Shown here in pieces: positions 1 to 8,388 of a stretch of DNA of 64,000 bases. The notes under the pieces were generated by a model, which was not told the origin of the DNA, made no database searches, and saw nothing but the letters and a program-made list of their open reading frames with translations. Origin of the DNA: Sphingomonas sp. QA11 (lineage in GTDB: Bacteria; Pseudomonadota; Alphaproteobacteria; Sphingomonadales; Sphingomonadaceae); assembly GCF_028473665.1 (NCBI RefSeq), contig NZ_CP098774.1, forward strand, positions 3,438,501 through 3,502,500. The letters are read 5' to 3'. Positions within the stretch are counted from its first letter, which is position 1, and the number at the start of each line of letters is the position of its first letter. The position numbers were made by a program, and so were the translations under genes.

Positions 1-41
1 TCGCCATGGCGCATCAGGTGGAGGAGAAAGGGCTCGCTCAC
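1..41 (-). CDS. cobC: histidine phosphatase family protein, probable alpha-ribazole phosphatase (5' end only)
   Basis: Only the first 13 codons are inside the window. They begin at a GTG at 41-39, which overlaps the TGA stop of the cobT gene by the classic GTGA junction. The readable start is MSEPFLLHLMRHG followed by a codon beginning GA, so the RHG(E/D) phosphohistidine motif of the histidine phosphatase superfamily is visible. Known context: CobC removes the phosphate from alpha-ribazole-5'-phosphate, the product of CobT, so a translationally coupled cobT-cobC pair makes sense. The substrate is inferred from position, since other phosphoglycerate-mutase-like enzymes share this N-terminus. 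The gene runs off the left edge. Confidence 0.6.
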   Translation of the reverse strand, partial: MSEPFLLHLMRHG

Positions 42-1051
42 GCCCCGGACACACCGGCCTCGGCAAAGGTCGCCATCCGGTCATGCGCGGCAAGCGCCGC
101 CCGGATCACCCCGGTCGCGACCGCCGCGCCGCTCGCCTCGCCAAGCCGCATGCCGAGGACCAGCAACGGATCAAGACCGAGCCGATCGAGCAACCGCCCA
201 TGTCCCGGCTCCGCCGATCGATGCCCCGCGATGCAATGCGCGACGATCCCGGGATATGCGGCGGCAAGCGGAGCGACACCAGAGCAGCAGATGAATCCGT
301 CAAGCACGACCGGCACCCTTGCGTGCCGGGCCGCGATAACGGCACCGGCGATCGCAACGATCTCGCGCCCGCCGACGCGTCGCAGCGTCTCGAACGGCGT
401 GACCGGCGCACTGGCGTGACAAGCGAGCCCCCCCGCGACGACCGCAATCTTGCGCCCGATCCCCGCAGCATCAACGCCGGTGCCGGGCCCGACCCAATCG
501 ATCGGGTCGCCGCCGAAGCTTCGGGCGCTGAGCGCCGCGGCGGCGGTCGAGTTGCCGATCCCCATTTCGCCAAGCACCAGCATGTCGAGGCCACCGGTGA
601 CGACCGCAGCGCCGGCGTTCAGCGCCGCGAGGCAGTCAGACTCGGACATGGCCGACCCGACCGTGAAATCATCGGTCGGCCGGTCGAGATCGAGCGGCAC
701 CACGACCAGATCGAGCCCCGCGGCACCGGACAAGGCGTTGATCGCCGCGCCGCCAGCCTCGAAATTATGAACCATTTGGGCGGTCACCGCCGCCGGAAAG
801 GCGCTGACGCCATGCACGACGACGCCGTGATTGCCGGCGAAGACCGCCGCGCGGGCCTGTTCGATCCGTGGCCGCTCGCACCCCTGCCAGCTGGCCAGGA
901 AGATGGCGATGTCCTCGAGCCGGCCGAGCGATCCGGGAGGCTTGGTGAGCTGCCCCTGACGTGCCGCTGCCGCGGCGCGCGCCGATTCATCCGGTCCCGG
1001 CAGCGTCGCCAGCGCCTCCTCGAAGGCGGGAACGGAATCGAACATCGTCAT
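38..1051 (-). CDS. cobT: nicotinate-nucleotide--dimethylbenzimidazole phosphoribosyltransferase
   Basis: This 337-residue cytoplasmic protein matches CobT in length and motifs. The KPPGSLGRLE segment near residue 37 and the C-terminal RLGEASGAA segment, which holds the catalytic glutamate, are hallmarks of the family. It transfers the phosphoribosyl group of nicotinate mononucleotide to 5,6-dimethylbenzimidazole, giving alpha-ribazole phosphate for the lower ligand of cobalamin. The substrate can be made locally, because bluB is in the same locus. The ATG overlaps the end of the upstream DUF1636 gene by 4 bp, and the stop overlaps the start of the next gene, so it lies in the transcript led by the riboswitch at 4135-4300. 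The name is shared with the unrelated cobaltochelatase subunit CobT; this is the phosphoribosyltransferase. Confidence 0.93.
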   Translation of the reverse strand: MTMFDSVPAFEEALATLPGPDESARAAAAARQGQLTKPPGSLGRLEDIAIFLASWQGCERPRIEQARAAVFAGNHGVVVHGVSAFPAAVTAQMVHNFEAGGAAINALSGAAGLDLVVVPLDLDRPTDDFTVGSAMSESDCLAALNAGAAVVTGGLDMLVLGEMGIGNSTAAAALSARSFGGDPIDWVGPGTGVDAAGIGRKIAVVAGGLACHASAPVTPFETLRRVGGREIVAIAGAVIAARHARVPVVLDGFICCSGVAPLAAAYPGIVAHCIAGHRSAEPGHGRLLDRLGLDPLLVLGMRLGEASGAAVATGVIRAALAAHDRMATFAEAGVSGA

Positions 1052-1455
1052 TCAACCAGGGCTCCGGCGGGCGGCGTGCGCGTGATGAAATGGCCCTTCA
1101 CGCCCTGGGGCCATTCCCGGAACGGCACCTGCCCGAATTCGCTCCGCGCATAGAGCGCCGCATAATCCAGAATGGCACGCGCCGCTTCCTCTCCCGGCTC
1201 GAACCGGCCCAGCACATAGCCGACCTTGCCCGGCGCCCGAAGATGGACGGTACAGAAGTCGCTGCAGGCGAACAGGCACGGCATTTCCTGGACGGCGACG
1301 CCGGCATAGGCCGGATCGCTGGCCTTCATCGCCCGGAGCGCCGTCACGAGGCGCTCCCCGCCGCGCCGACCCTCATCATCGGTGCGGGATTCGACCGAGT
1401 GGCGGCAGGTATTGCAGGCGACCACCGCTGGTCCGTCATCGGCGGGCTTCAGCAT
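1048..1455 (-). CDS. DUF1636 family metal-binding protein of the cobalamin locus
   Basis: I start this 135-residue protein at the ATG at 1455, because the longer frame upstream only mirrors the end of the neighbouring membrane-protein gene. It resembles the DUF1636 (COG5469) family of small predicted metal-binding proteins. CNTCRHS near residue 14 and a CLFACSDFC cluster near residue 60 form a thioredoxin-like [2Fe-2S] or metal-binding pattern. Members often sit beside cobalamin genes, as here between a membrane protein and cobT, with which it overlaps by 4 bp. Its biochemical role is not known. A part in cobalt or corrinoid handling is inference from position only. Confidence 0.75.
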   Translation of the reverse strand: MLKPADDGPAVVACNTCRHSVESRTDDEGRRGGERLVTALRAMKASDPAYAGVAVQEMPCLFACSDFCTVHLRAPGKVGYVLGRFEPGEEAARAILDYAALYARSEFGQVPFREWPQGVKGHFITRTPPAGALVE

Positions 1456-1471
1456 GTCGTGAGAACCCCCG

Positions 1472-2026
1472 TCATGCGGCGGCCCTCTGGACAGAGGGTG
1501 CGGCGGGGACGCCAAGCGCAACCAGCGCCCGATAAAGGATGAGCAATCCAATCAGGATAGCGCCGTTGCGCAAAAACTGGTTCACCATGATCGACGGAGA
1601 CAATGCGGTCACCGCGCCGCCAAGCCCGAGCGACCACAGGAAAACAATCGCCTTGAACGCGACGAAGCCGGCGACATAGGCGAAAGCGAGCCGGACAGGG
1701 ACAGCCGACGAAAGCCGGCCAGCGATGCTGTCCGCCACAAGCGCCGACGCAACCGCGGCGGTGCCGAGCGCGACAGCCCAGCCAAGGGTGGTCGCATCAT
1801 GCGGATAATGGAGCATGCCGAACCCGACCACCTGGCTCACGGCCCAGGCAGCGAGCATCAGCAGCACGCCGTCGCGACGATGCATATGGACCGCCGCCAG
1901 CGCCGCGAGTGCCGGGAACGGCGTGGCGCAGGCAAGCACCAAGGTCGTGACGGTGCTCGCCGCGGTCAGCAGCAGGATCCACAAGGCCGATGCCCCGCGT
2001 GCCGGCATCTCGTTCGTCATGCCCAT
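1472..2026 (-). CDS. membrane protein of unknown function in the cobalamin locus
   Basis: The protein has about 184 residues and about six hydrophobic segments, and no motif I can assign to a named family. The chosen start is the ATG at 2026, preceded by a GGGGAGG ribosome-binding site; an ATG at 2020 is also possible. It lies directly downstream of the BtuB-type receptor gene and upstream of the DUF1636 gene and cobT, so it is probably on the riboswitch-controlled transcript. The size and hydrophobic layout are like small integral-membrane transport components, such as the S subunits of ECF transporters or cobalt permeases. That comparison is structural impression only. Confidence 0.6.
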   Translation of the reverse strand: MGMTNEMPARGASALWILLLTAASTVTTLVLACATPFPALAALAAVHMHRRDGVLLMLAAWAVSQVVGFGMLHYPHDATTLGWAVALGTAAVASALVADSIAGRLSSAVPVRLAFAYVAGFVAFKAIVFLWSLGLGGAVTALSPSIMVNQFLRNGAILIGLLILYRALVALGVPAAPSVQRAAA

Positions 2027-2045
2027 GTTCCTCCCCTTGCCGCCA

Positions 2046-4004
2046 TCAGAACCGCCCCCTGAAGCCCGCATAGACGCTGCGGCCCAGCGTGTTGTAGCGA
2101 TAGGCCGTCATATAGTGCTCGTCGAACAGGTTCTCGACCCGCGCGAACAGGCGGACCTCCTTCGAGATGGGTAGCTCGGCGCGAAGGTCGACCAGCGTGT
2201 AGGGCGCAAGCCGTGTGGTATTGGCTGCGTTATCGAAGGTCTGGCCCGACCAGCGGACGGCGACCCCGGCCGATGGCCCCGACGGTAGCGAATAGCTGAC
2301 CGAGGCATTGGCACTGTTGCGCGGACGGCGCGGCAACCATTTGCCCAGGGTCGCGCCGGGTGACCTGTCCTCCGCCACGGTCCAGCTGTAATTGCCGTCG
2401 ACCGAGAGCCCGCCGAGCTTCACGGCGGCGGCTGCCTCGATCCCATGGGCCTCGGCCCGGGACACGTTCTGGTAGAAGCCCGCACGGCGGTTGGTCGTGC
2501 CGGGCGCGAAGCAGAGAGGGTTGGTCGCGGTCGCGCCGCAGCTCGAAAAGATGATCTGGTTGGTCGTTCGCCGCTCGAAATAAGTCGCCCCGATGGAAAG
2601 TGCCCCATCCAGCAGATGCTGCTCGGCGCCAGCTTCCCAGCCATGGGCCTGCTCCGGGCTCAGCGCCTGGTTCCCATATTCGGAGAAGAGCTGGTACAAA
2701 GTCGGCGCCTTGAAGCCCTCGCCATAGCTTGCGCGCAGCACGGTGCCGGTCGGCAAGGCCCAGGCGGCACCGCCAGCGAACAAGGTCCTTGCGCCGTAGC
2801 GGCTGTGATCGTCGTGACGGATACCGCCGTTGACCGTCAGGCCCGGCAGGATCTGCCCGCTAAGCTGGCCGTAGATGCCGGTGATCTCGGCAGTGCCGCG
2901 AGCCGGCGGCGGAACCGGCGTGGTCAGCGCGGCCGGCGGCGAGACGCTGCGGAAGCGCGATCGTTCATTCTCGATTCCGAACACCGCATCCCAGCCTTTG
3001 GCGATGGCGAGGCTGCCCTGATACTCGATCCGCTGGTTGCGACCCGCCGCATCGAAGGTCTGCGTCCGCGCCCGTCTCGGATCGTAATTGTCGCGGTTGG
3101 TGTCGGTATAGCCATAGCCGATACGGTTGCGTAGCCGCCCGTCGAACAGATCGACATTCAGGCCGGCATAGCCGACGAATTCCCGGTTCAGCCCATATTC
3201 CGGCGTGTCGCCGCTGGTCGAATCGAGATCGGTCCTGCCCGACGAATAATAGCCGCGAACGTCGGCGCTGATGCCGTGGGCGAGGTCGAGCACGGCGCGA
3301 CCGGTGACGCTGCGGTTGGTATAGCCGTCGCGCTCAACGCCGCCAAACGCCGGCGCGATCACCGAGATGCCGTCGGTGCTGAAGGCCTGGCCGCCCACGC
3401 GCCAGGCAAGCGGCCCCGTCTTGCCACCGATGCCCGCCCGCGCGCTGACCGTCTTGCGCGATCCGGCCTCCACGTCGAAGCTGCCCTCAAGCGGCTTCTC
3501 CGGCAGCGGCGTCACGATGTTGACCACGCCGCCGATCGCCTGGCTGCCCCACAGGATCGACTGCGGCCCGCGCAGGATCTCGATTCGGCTTGCATCGCCG
3601 ACCAGCAGGTTCGCGAAATTATAGCCGCCACCCGCCGACGACGGATCGTTGAGCTTCACGCCGTCGATGACCACGACGGTCTGGTCGGTCTCGGCGCCGC
3701 GAATGCGGAGCTGGGTCGCGGTTCCGTAGCCACCATTGCGCGAGAAGCTCACCCCCGGCGTGCGCAGCAGCAGGTCCGACACGGCGATGTCCTGAGACCG
3801 GTCGATCGTCGCCTTGTCGAGCACGGTGACTGACGAGGCGACCTGGTCGATCGGGGTCGGCGTGCGGGTGGCGGTGACGATGACCTCACTGGCCTTCGGA
3901 TCGGCGGCGGCATCGGGTGACGGCGCTTCCTGGGCGAAGGCGGGTACGGCAACGAGAAGGCTGAGACAAAAACCGGTTTTGAACAAGATGGACTCCCAGG
4001 ACAT
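2046..4004 (-). CDS. btuB: TonB-dependent receptor, BtuB-type, for cobalamin (copy 1)
   Basis: This outer-membrane receptor of about 652 residues has a signal peptide (FCLSLLVAVPAFA), then a plug domain starting with VIVTATRT near residue 40. The plug has the IRGAETDQTVVVIDGVKLND and ILRGPQSILWGSQAIGGVVNI signatures, and a beta-barrel follows, ending in the aromatic terminus GFRGRF. Length and plug resemble BtuB. The cobalamin substrate is strongly supported by the riboswitch in its leader and by the downstream cobT. The ATG at 4004 lacks a clear ribosome-binding site. A TTG at 3986, seven residues in, has GGGAG upstream and gives a cleaner signal peptide, so it may be the real start. Confidence 0.88.
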   Translation of the reverse strand: MSWESILFKTGFCLSLLVAVPAFAQEAPSPDAAADPKASEVIVTATRTPTPIDQVASSVTVLDKATIDRSQDIAVSDLLLRTPGVSFSRNGGYGTATQLRIRGAETDQTVVVIDGVKLNDPSSAGGGYNFANLLVGDASRIEILRGPQSILWGSQAIGGVVNIVTPLPEKPLEGSFDVEAGSRKTVSARAGIGGKTGPLAWRVGGQAFSTDGISVIAPAFGGVERDGYTNRSVTGRAVLDLAHGISADVRGYYSSGRTDLDSTSGDTPEYGLNREFVGYAGLNVDLFDGRLRNRIGYGYTDTNRDNYDPRRARTQTFDAAGRNQRIEYQGSLAIAKGWDAVFGIENERSRFRSVSPPAALTTPVPPPARGTAEITGIYGQLSGQILPGLTVNGGIRHDDHSRYGARTLFAGGAAWALPTGTVLRASYGEGFKAPTLYQLFSEYGNQALSPEQAHGWEAGAEQHLLDGALSIGATYFERRTTNQIIFSSCGATATNPLCFAPGTTNRRAGFYQNVSRAEAHGIEAAAAVKLGGLSVDGNYSWTVAEDRSPGATLGKWLPRRPRNSANASVSYSLPSGPSAGVAVRWSGQTFDNAANTTRLAPYTLVDLRAELPISKEVRLFARVENLFDEHYMTAYRYNTLGRSVYAGFRGRF

Positions 4005-4134
4005 ACGGGACCCGCATTCCCGGGGAACCGAGGACACGCGCCCTCGATCCCGCGAACGCGGGTCGGCTATGTCGTCACTCGGGATTTCCCCGTCCGTTCG
4101 GCGCACCCTGGCCGGACGAAAGACGACCGCGACG

Positions 4135-4300
4135 GGCAGGTCTCCTGGCTTGCGGGTCAATGCCGGTTCGGACCGCCTTCTCAGGACGGAATGTCCCAAT
4201 GGCGTGTGGTCGATGGCTCGCCGCTCACAGTTGCAGGGGCAGCCGGGGTCTTGAACCCCGTTCCCGTTTTCATCCCCGTCTCCGGGGAACCTGTCGCGAG
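4135..4300 (-). promoter_or_regulatory. cobalamin (B12) riboswitch upstream of btuB copy 1
   Basis: Read on the minus strand, this leader carries the conserved core of the cobalamin riboswitch in order. It has an ACAGGTTCC start near 4294, a GGGAACGGGGT segment, the invariant GGCTGCCCCTGCAACTGT core (about 4230-4250) and the closing AGCCAGGAGACCTGC box at 4136-4150. The btuB start lies about 130 bases downstream, leaving room for the expression platform. Adenosylcobalamin binding is expected to lower expression of the receptor and the genes after it. The element begins only 30 bases beyond the btuD1 stop on the same strand. Confidence 0.95.
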
Positions 4301-4330
4301 CGGAGCGATACGCCCGCCCCGGCCCGCAGG

Positions 4331-5104
4331 TCAATCGCTGCATTGCAGCGGAACGACGAGCGCGGTGTCACCCGCCGAGCCGAACCAGGCCTGGATACGA
4401 TAGACCTGTTGCAACCGCGCTGGTGTCAGAACCCTGGCGGGCACATCGTCGGCAACGAGCCGCCCACGATCGAGCAGCAGGAGCCGGTCGCAATAGCGCA
4501 TCGCCATGCCCAGATCGTGCAGCACGGCAAGGACCAGCGTACCACGCCGCGCTTCCGCGCGGAGCAGTTCCATGACCTCGAGCTGATGGGCCGGATCGAG
4601 CGATGCCAGCGGCTCGTCGACGACCAGCACCGGTGCCTCCACCGCCAGCGCGCGGGCAAGCAGCACGCGGGCGCGCTCGCCGCCGGACAGCTCGGTCGCG
4701 GTCCTGCCGGAAAGCTGCGCGACATCGGCCGTCGCCATGGCGCGATCCACCGAATCGCGATCGGCCGCTGACAGTGTCGAGAAGGGCGCGAGATGCGGCA
4801 GCCGGCCGAGCGCCACCAACCGCTCGACCGTCAGCGGCCAGTGAAGCGTCTGTCCCTGGGGGAGGTAGGCGATGCGGCGGGCGACATCGGCGCGCCGAAT
4901 CGACGGGAGCGGAACATCGTCAAGCTCGATCGTCCCGGTCGACGGGATCAGGCCGAGAAGCGCCCTGACCAGGCTGGACTTTCCGGCGCCGTTGGGTCCG
5001 ACGATACCGACCAGCGCGCCACCGGCGAGGCTGGTCGACACGTCGTCGACCACGACCTGTCCGCCAAGGCGTGCCGACAGAGTGCGTGCGGTGATCGTCA
5101 CCAT
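4331..5104 (-). CDS. btuD: ABC transporter ATP-binding protein, BtuD/FecE type (copy 1)
   Basis: The 257-residue ATPase shows Walker A GPNGAGKS at residues 36-43, a Q-loop at LPQGQ, the signature LSGGE at 139-143, Walker B VLVVDEP at 159-165 and an H-loop histidine in VLHD. It belongs to the family that energises vitamin B12, haem and siderophore importers. Its ATG lies 7 bp inside the end of the permease gene, so the two are translationally coupled. A B12 substrate is inferred from the neighbouring binding protein, the receptor and the riboswitch. Confidence 0.88.
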   Translation of the reverse strand: MVTITARTLSARLGGQVVVDDVSTSLAGGALVGIVGPNGAGKSSLVRALLGLIPSTGTIELDDVPLPSIRRADVARRIAYLPQGQTLHWPLTVERLVALGRLPHLAPFSTLSAADRDSVDRAMATADVAQLSGRTATELSGGERARVLLARALAVEAPVLVVDEPLASLDPAHQLEVMELLRAEARRGTLVLAVLHDLGMAMRYCDRLLLLDRGRLVADDVPARVLTPARLQQVYRIQAWFGSAGDTALVVPLQCSD

Positions 5105-6096
5105 ATCCGGCGCTCCCGCAGCAGATGCACGATGAACACCGGTACGCCGAGGAATGCCGTGACGACGCCGAGGCGCAATTCAGTGCTGGTCGGCAGCAGC
5201 CTGACCGCGACATCAGCCAGCGTCAGCAACGCAGCGCCTGCCAGTGCCGACGGCAGGAGGATCGCCGACGGGCTGCGATCAGTGAAAGGCCGGATGAGAT
5301 GCGGCACGATGAGCCCGACAAAGCCGATCGCGCCGGACACGGCGACGGCGCCGCCAACGCCGATCGCGACCCCGATCAGCAGGCGCAACCTCGTCCGTTT
5401 CAGGTCGACGCCGAGTGCGGTCGCTCCATCTTCTCCCAAGGTCAGAGCGTCGAGCGCCCGCCCGTCCCAGGCAAGCAGGACCATCCCCGTCACGATGCAA
5501 GGGAGCGCGAGCCAGACATGGCGGAACGAACGATCCTCAAGCGAGCCGAGCAGCCAGGTCGCGATCTCCGTCGCGGCGAAGGGATTGGCGGAGAGATTGA
5601 GCGCGAGGCTGATCCCGGCCCCGGCCAGCGTCGCGACGGCGATGCCGGCGAGGATCAGCGTCAAAGGGCTTTCGGCGCGGCCGGCCAGCAGGAACAACAG
5701 GCCGAGCGCAGCAAGCGCGCCCAGGATCGCCAGAACCGGCAGCATCGCCGGATTCAATTCGGCCAGCCCGAAATACAGGGCGATGACCGCCCCGAGCGCT
5801 GCCCCGTTCGAGGCGCCGAGTACGGACGGCTCGGCAAGCGGGTTGCGCAGATATCCCTGCAGCGCGGCGCCAGCGAGCCCGAGCATTCCCCCGACGGCGA
5901 GGCCGAGCACCACACGCGGCAGCCGAAGCTGGAACAGGATGTCGCGGATCAGCGGATCGCCCCGGCCAAGCACCGCATCGGCCATCGCGCCCGCACCGAT
6001 ACGGGCCGGCCCGACCGACAGCGACGCTATTCCCGCCAGGATCGCCGCCAGCAGCAACACGGCCACGAGCGGGGTCCTCGCGCCGGCTACACGCAT
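5098..6096 (-). CDS. btuC: FecCD-family ABC transporter permease, BtuC type (copy 1)
   Basis: This integral-membrane permease of about 332 residues has around nine hydrophobic segments and the family signatures RLPRVVLGLAVGGMLGLAG and LRNPLAEPSVLGASNGAA. It forms the channel for substrate delivered by the periplasmic binding protein and partners the ATPase whose start it overlaps. The ATG at 6096 gives the usual length. A GTG at 6171 would add 25 atypical residues, and neither has a strong ribosome-binding site. The gene is divergent from the binding-protein gene at 6242, so the promoters of both must lie in the short gap between 6097 and 6241. Confidence 0.88.
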   Translation of the reverse strand: MRVAGARTPLVAVLLLAAILAGIASLSVGPARIGAGAMADAVLGRGDPLIRDILFQLRLPRVVLGLAVGGMLGLAGAALQGYLRNPLAEPSVLGASNGAALGAVIALYFGLAELNPAMLPVLAILGALAALGLLFLLAGRAESPLTLILAGIAVATLAGAGISLALNLSANPFAATEIATWLLGSLEDRSFRHVWLALPCIVTGMVLLAWDGRALDALTLGEDGATALGVDLKRTRLRLLIGVAIGVGGAVAVSGAIGFVGLIVPHLIRPFTDRSPSAILLPSALAGAALLTLADVAVRLLPTSTELRLGVVTAFLGVPVFIVHLLRERRIW

Positions 6097-6241
6097 GAAG
6101 GCTGACCGCCGGAACGGGCGGCATCGGATGTCGTCACGGCAGACCTCGTCAAGATCGGTCCGGCCCGTCACGATTGTGTCCCGGGCGCGTTACGGGCATC
6201 CCTAGCCACGCCGATCTTCAATAGAAAGCGACAAGCGTCCC

Positions 6242-7114
6242 TTGCGTACCATTCGTGCCTTCCTCGCCCTCGTCGCGCTCGGGCTTCTCGCGGCCAGCCT
6301 GCCTGCAGCGCCCCCCGCCGCGGCGCCGAAGCGGATCGTGTCGCTCAACCTGTGCGCCGACCAATATCTGATCGCCCTCGCTGATCCGGGCCAGATCGCA
6401 GGCCTGTCGCAATTCGCCCGCGACCCGGCCCTGTCCTATTATGCCGACCGAGCCCGGTCCTTCCCCACCGCCTCGCGCAGCGCCGAGCGAATCCTGCTGC
6501 TCAAGCCCGACCTCGTGGTCGGCGCCCCGTTCCGGCAGCGCGAGGCGCTTGTCTCGCTCAAGGCGCGCGGCGTGCCGATGGTCGACCTGCCCAGGAAGGA
6601 CGATCTCGCGGGCATCGAGGAAACGATCACCCTGATGGCGGAAAAGGTCGGCCATCCGGAACGGGGCCGGGCGCTGATCGCGTCGATCCGTGCGCGGATC
6701 GCCGGGATCGGGCCCGCCCCCGGCAAGGGCCGGGTCGCCGCCTATTACCAGCGGCAGGGCTTCCTCACCGGGACCGGAACCCTGGTCGATGACATGATGA
6801 CCCGGCTCGGGCTGGTCAACCTGGCGCGCCGGCTCGACCTGCCGCCGCTGTCGCGGCTGTCGATCGAGCAGATGGCGATCGCCCATCCGGATTTCCTGGT
6901 CCTCGAAAGCGCGACGGCGCAGGTCACCGACCGGGGCACCGAGATGCTCCACCATCCCTTGCTCGAACGGACGATCGCACCGGCGCATCGCCTCTATATT
7001 CCGCAAGCGCTGACCGTCTGTGGCGGCCCGAGCTATCCGGCCGCGCTTGAACTACTGGCGGCTCGGCTGCGCAACGCCGACAGGACCGAGCGGTCGGGGA
7101 TCGCGGCACACTGA
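6242..7114 (+). CDS. btuF: periplasmic cobalamin-binding protein, BtuF type (copy 1)
   Basis: The 290-residue protein has a Sec signal peptide, then the class III periplasmic-binding-protein start KRIVSLNLCADQYLIAL. A central DLVVGAPF segment and a long linker helix typical of BtuF/FhuD proteins follow. It lacks a lipobox, unlike the second copy at 15899-16807. The start is a TTG at 6242. It is the only plus-strand gene of the uptake locus, divergent from btuC1 and convergent with bluB, whose stop is 21 bases away. It would deliver cobalamin or a precursor corrinoid to BtuCD. Confidence 0.85.
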   Translation: MRTIRAFLALVALGLLAASLPAAPPAAAPKRIVSLNLCADQYLIALADPGQIAGLSQFARDPALSYYADRARSFPTASRSAERILLLKPDLVVGAPFRQREALVSLKARGVPMVDLPRKDDLAGIEETITLMAEKVGHPERGRALIASIRARIAGIGPAPGKGRVAAYYQRQGFLTGTGTLVDDMMTRLGLVNLARRLDLPPLSRLSIEQMAIAHPDFLVLESATAQVTDRGTEMLHHPLLERTIAPAHRLYIPQALTVCGGPSYPAALELLAARLRNADRTERSGIAAH

Positions 7115-7135
7115 GGTCGGGCGGCGACCGAGCCC

Positions 7136-7783
7136 CTATCGCTCGACGACATGCCCGCGCCAGTCGCCGCGATCCTGCCAGCCGCGTCGCTCCAGTTCGG
7201 GGACGGCGGAGGGCGCGTCTGGAAAGCCAAGGCAGAGGATGGCAACGAAGCTCCATCCGGCGGGCACGTCGAGCAGCGCCGCCACGGCATCCGGATCGAC
7301 GATCGATACCCAGCCGAGGCCGACGCCACGAGCCCGCGCCGCCAGCCACAGGGTCTGGATCGCCATCACCGTCGAATAGAGCAATGCCTCGGGCATAGTG
7401 GCGATGCCGAGGCCATGCCCGGCATCGGGCGCTGATTCGGAAAAAACACCGAGGATCTCGGGCGCCTCGCGCAGGCCATGGAGCTTCAGCGCGAGATAGG
7501 CCGCGCGGCGCTCCTCCTCATAGCCGGCGGCAGTCCTTGCAACCTCGGCATCGGCATGATCGGCCAGCGAGGCGCGGAGCCCCGGCGACAGCACCCGGAC
7601 GAACCGCCAGGGCTGGGAATTGCCGACCGAAGGCGAGAGCTGGGCAAGCGACAGCAGCGTGTCCATCATGCCCTCCGGCAGTGGATCGCGCCGGAAATGA
7701 CGGACATCGCGCCGCCAGGCGAGCAGCGTGTCGAGCTGCCCGACAAAGGCGGGATCGAACCGGCCGGGAGGCGACGTCGTCAG
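7136..7783 (-). CDS. bluB: 5,6-dimethylbenzimidazole synthase
   Basis: This nitroreductase-fold, FMN-dependent enzyme makes the lower ligand of B12 from reduced FMN and oxygen. The diagnostic stretches are AWRRDVRHFR near the N-terminus, SPSVGNSQPWRF, and the C-terminal GLGWVSIVDP and CLGFP segments. No in-frame ATG, GTG or TTG lies near the expected N-terminus. The best start is a CTG at 7783-7781 overlapping the TGA of cobO (CTGA), which gives 215 residues, the normal family length. The next internal ATG (the MM of PEGMMD) would remove the conserved arginine region. It is the last gene of the cobW-cobN-cobO operon. Confidence 0.88.
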   Translation of the reverse strand: MTTSPPGRFDPAFVGQLDTLLAWRRDVRHFRRDPLPEGMMDTLLSLAQLSPSVGNSQPWRFVRVLSPGLRASLADHADAEVARTAAGYEEERRAAYLALKLHGLREAPEILGVFSESAPDAGHGLGIATMPEALLYSTVMAIQTLWLAARARGVGLGWVSIVDPDAVAALLDVPAGWSFVAILCLGFPDAPSAVPELERRGWQDRGDWRGHVVER

Positions 7784-8388
7784 AACTCGATGCCCGGTTG
7801 CGCCTTCACGCCCTGCTCCCGGAACGGGTGCTTCACGAGCGTCATCTCGGTCACCAGGTCGGCTGCCTCGACCAGGCGCTCGGGCGCGTTGCGGCCGGTG
7901 ACGATGACATGAGTCATCTCCGGCTTCGCTGCGAGCACCGCGAGCACCTCGTCCAGCGGCAGATAATCGTAGCGCAGGACGATGTTGAGCTCGTCGGCCA
8001 GCACCATGCCGTAGGACGGATCCTCGATCATGCGCTTCACCTCGTCCCATGCCTTGCGGGCAGAGGCGATGTCCTGGGTGCGGTCCTGCGTGTCCCAGGT
8101 GAAGCCGTCGCCCATCGGCTTGAATTCGACCTGGTCGGGAAAGGCGTCGAACACGGTCTTCTCGCCCGTCGTCATGGCGCCCTTGACGAACTGGACCACG
8201 CCGACCTTCTTGCCATGCCCGATCGCGCGCACGACCATGCCGAGTGCCGCGGTGGTCTTGCCCTTGCCCTTGCCGGTATGGACGATCAGCAGGCCCTTCT
8301 CGATCGTCTTCGCGGCCACGATCTTGTCGTGCGCCGCCTGCTTCTTCTTCATCTTCTCGGCATGCCGCTCGTCAGTTCGCTCGATCAT
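7780..8388 (-). CDS. cobO: cob(I)yrinic acid a,c-diamide adenosyltransferase (CobO/BtuR type)
   Basis: This 202-residue enzyme transfers the adenosyl group of ATP to cob(I)alamin or cobyrinate diamide. It has the characteristic P-loop TGKGKGKTTAALG near residue 37 and the VLADELN segment with the C-terminal VTGRNAPE motif of the CobO/BtuR family. The ATG at 8388 forms an ATGA overlap with the cobN stop and its own stop overlaps the bluB start, so translation is coupled across three genes. It can act in de novo synthesis or in salvage of imported corrinoids. Confidence 0.93.
   Translation of the reverse strand: MIERTDERHAEKMKKKQAAHDKIVAAKTIEKGLLIVHTGKGKGKTTAALGMVVRAIGHGKKVGVVQFVKGAMTTGEKTVFDAFPDQVEFKPMGDGFTWDTQDRTQDIASARKAWDEVKRMIEDPSYGMVLADELNIVLRYDYLPLDEVLAVLAAKPEMTHVIVTGRNAPERLVEAADLVTEMTLVKHPFREQGVKAQPGIEF

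Noticed and set aside
1..1153. Plus-strand open frames over cobT
   Set aside because: They are antisense shadows of cobT and the DUF1636 gene with no recognisable protein features.
7136..8050. bluB starting at an ATG inside cobO (position 8050)
   Set aside because: The extra 89 residues are an Arg-rich mirror of cobO coding sequence and do not resemble BluB N-termini.
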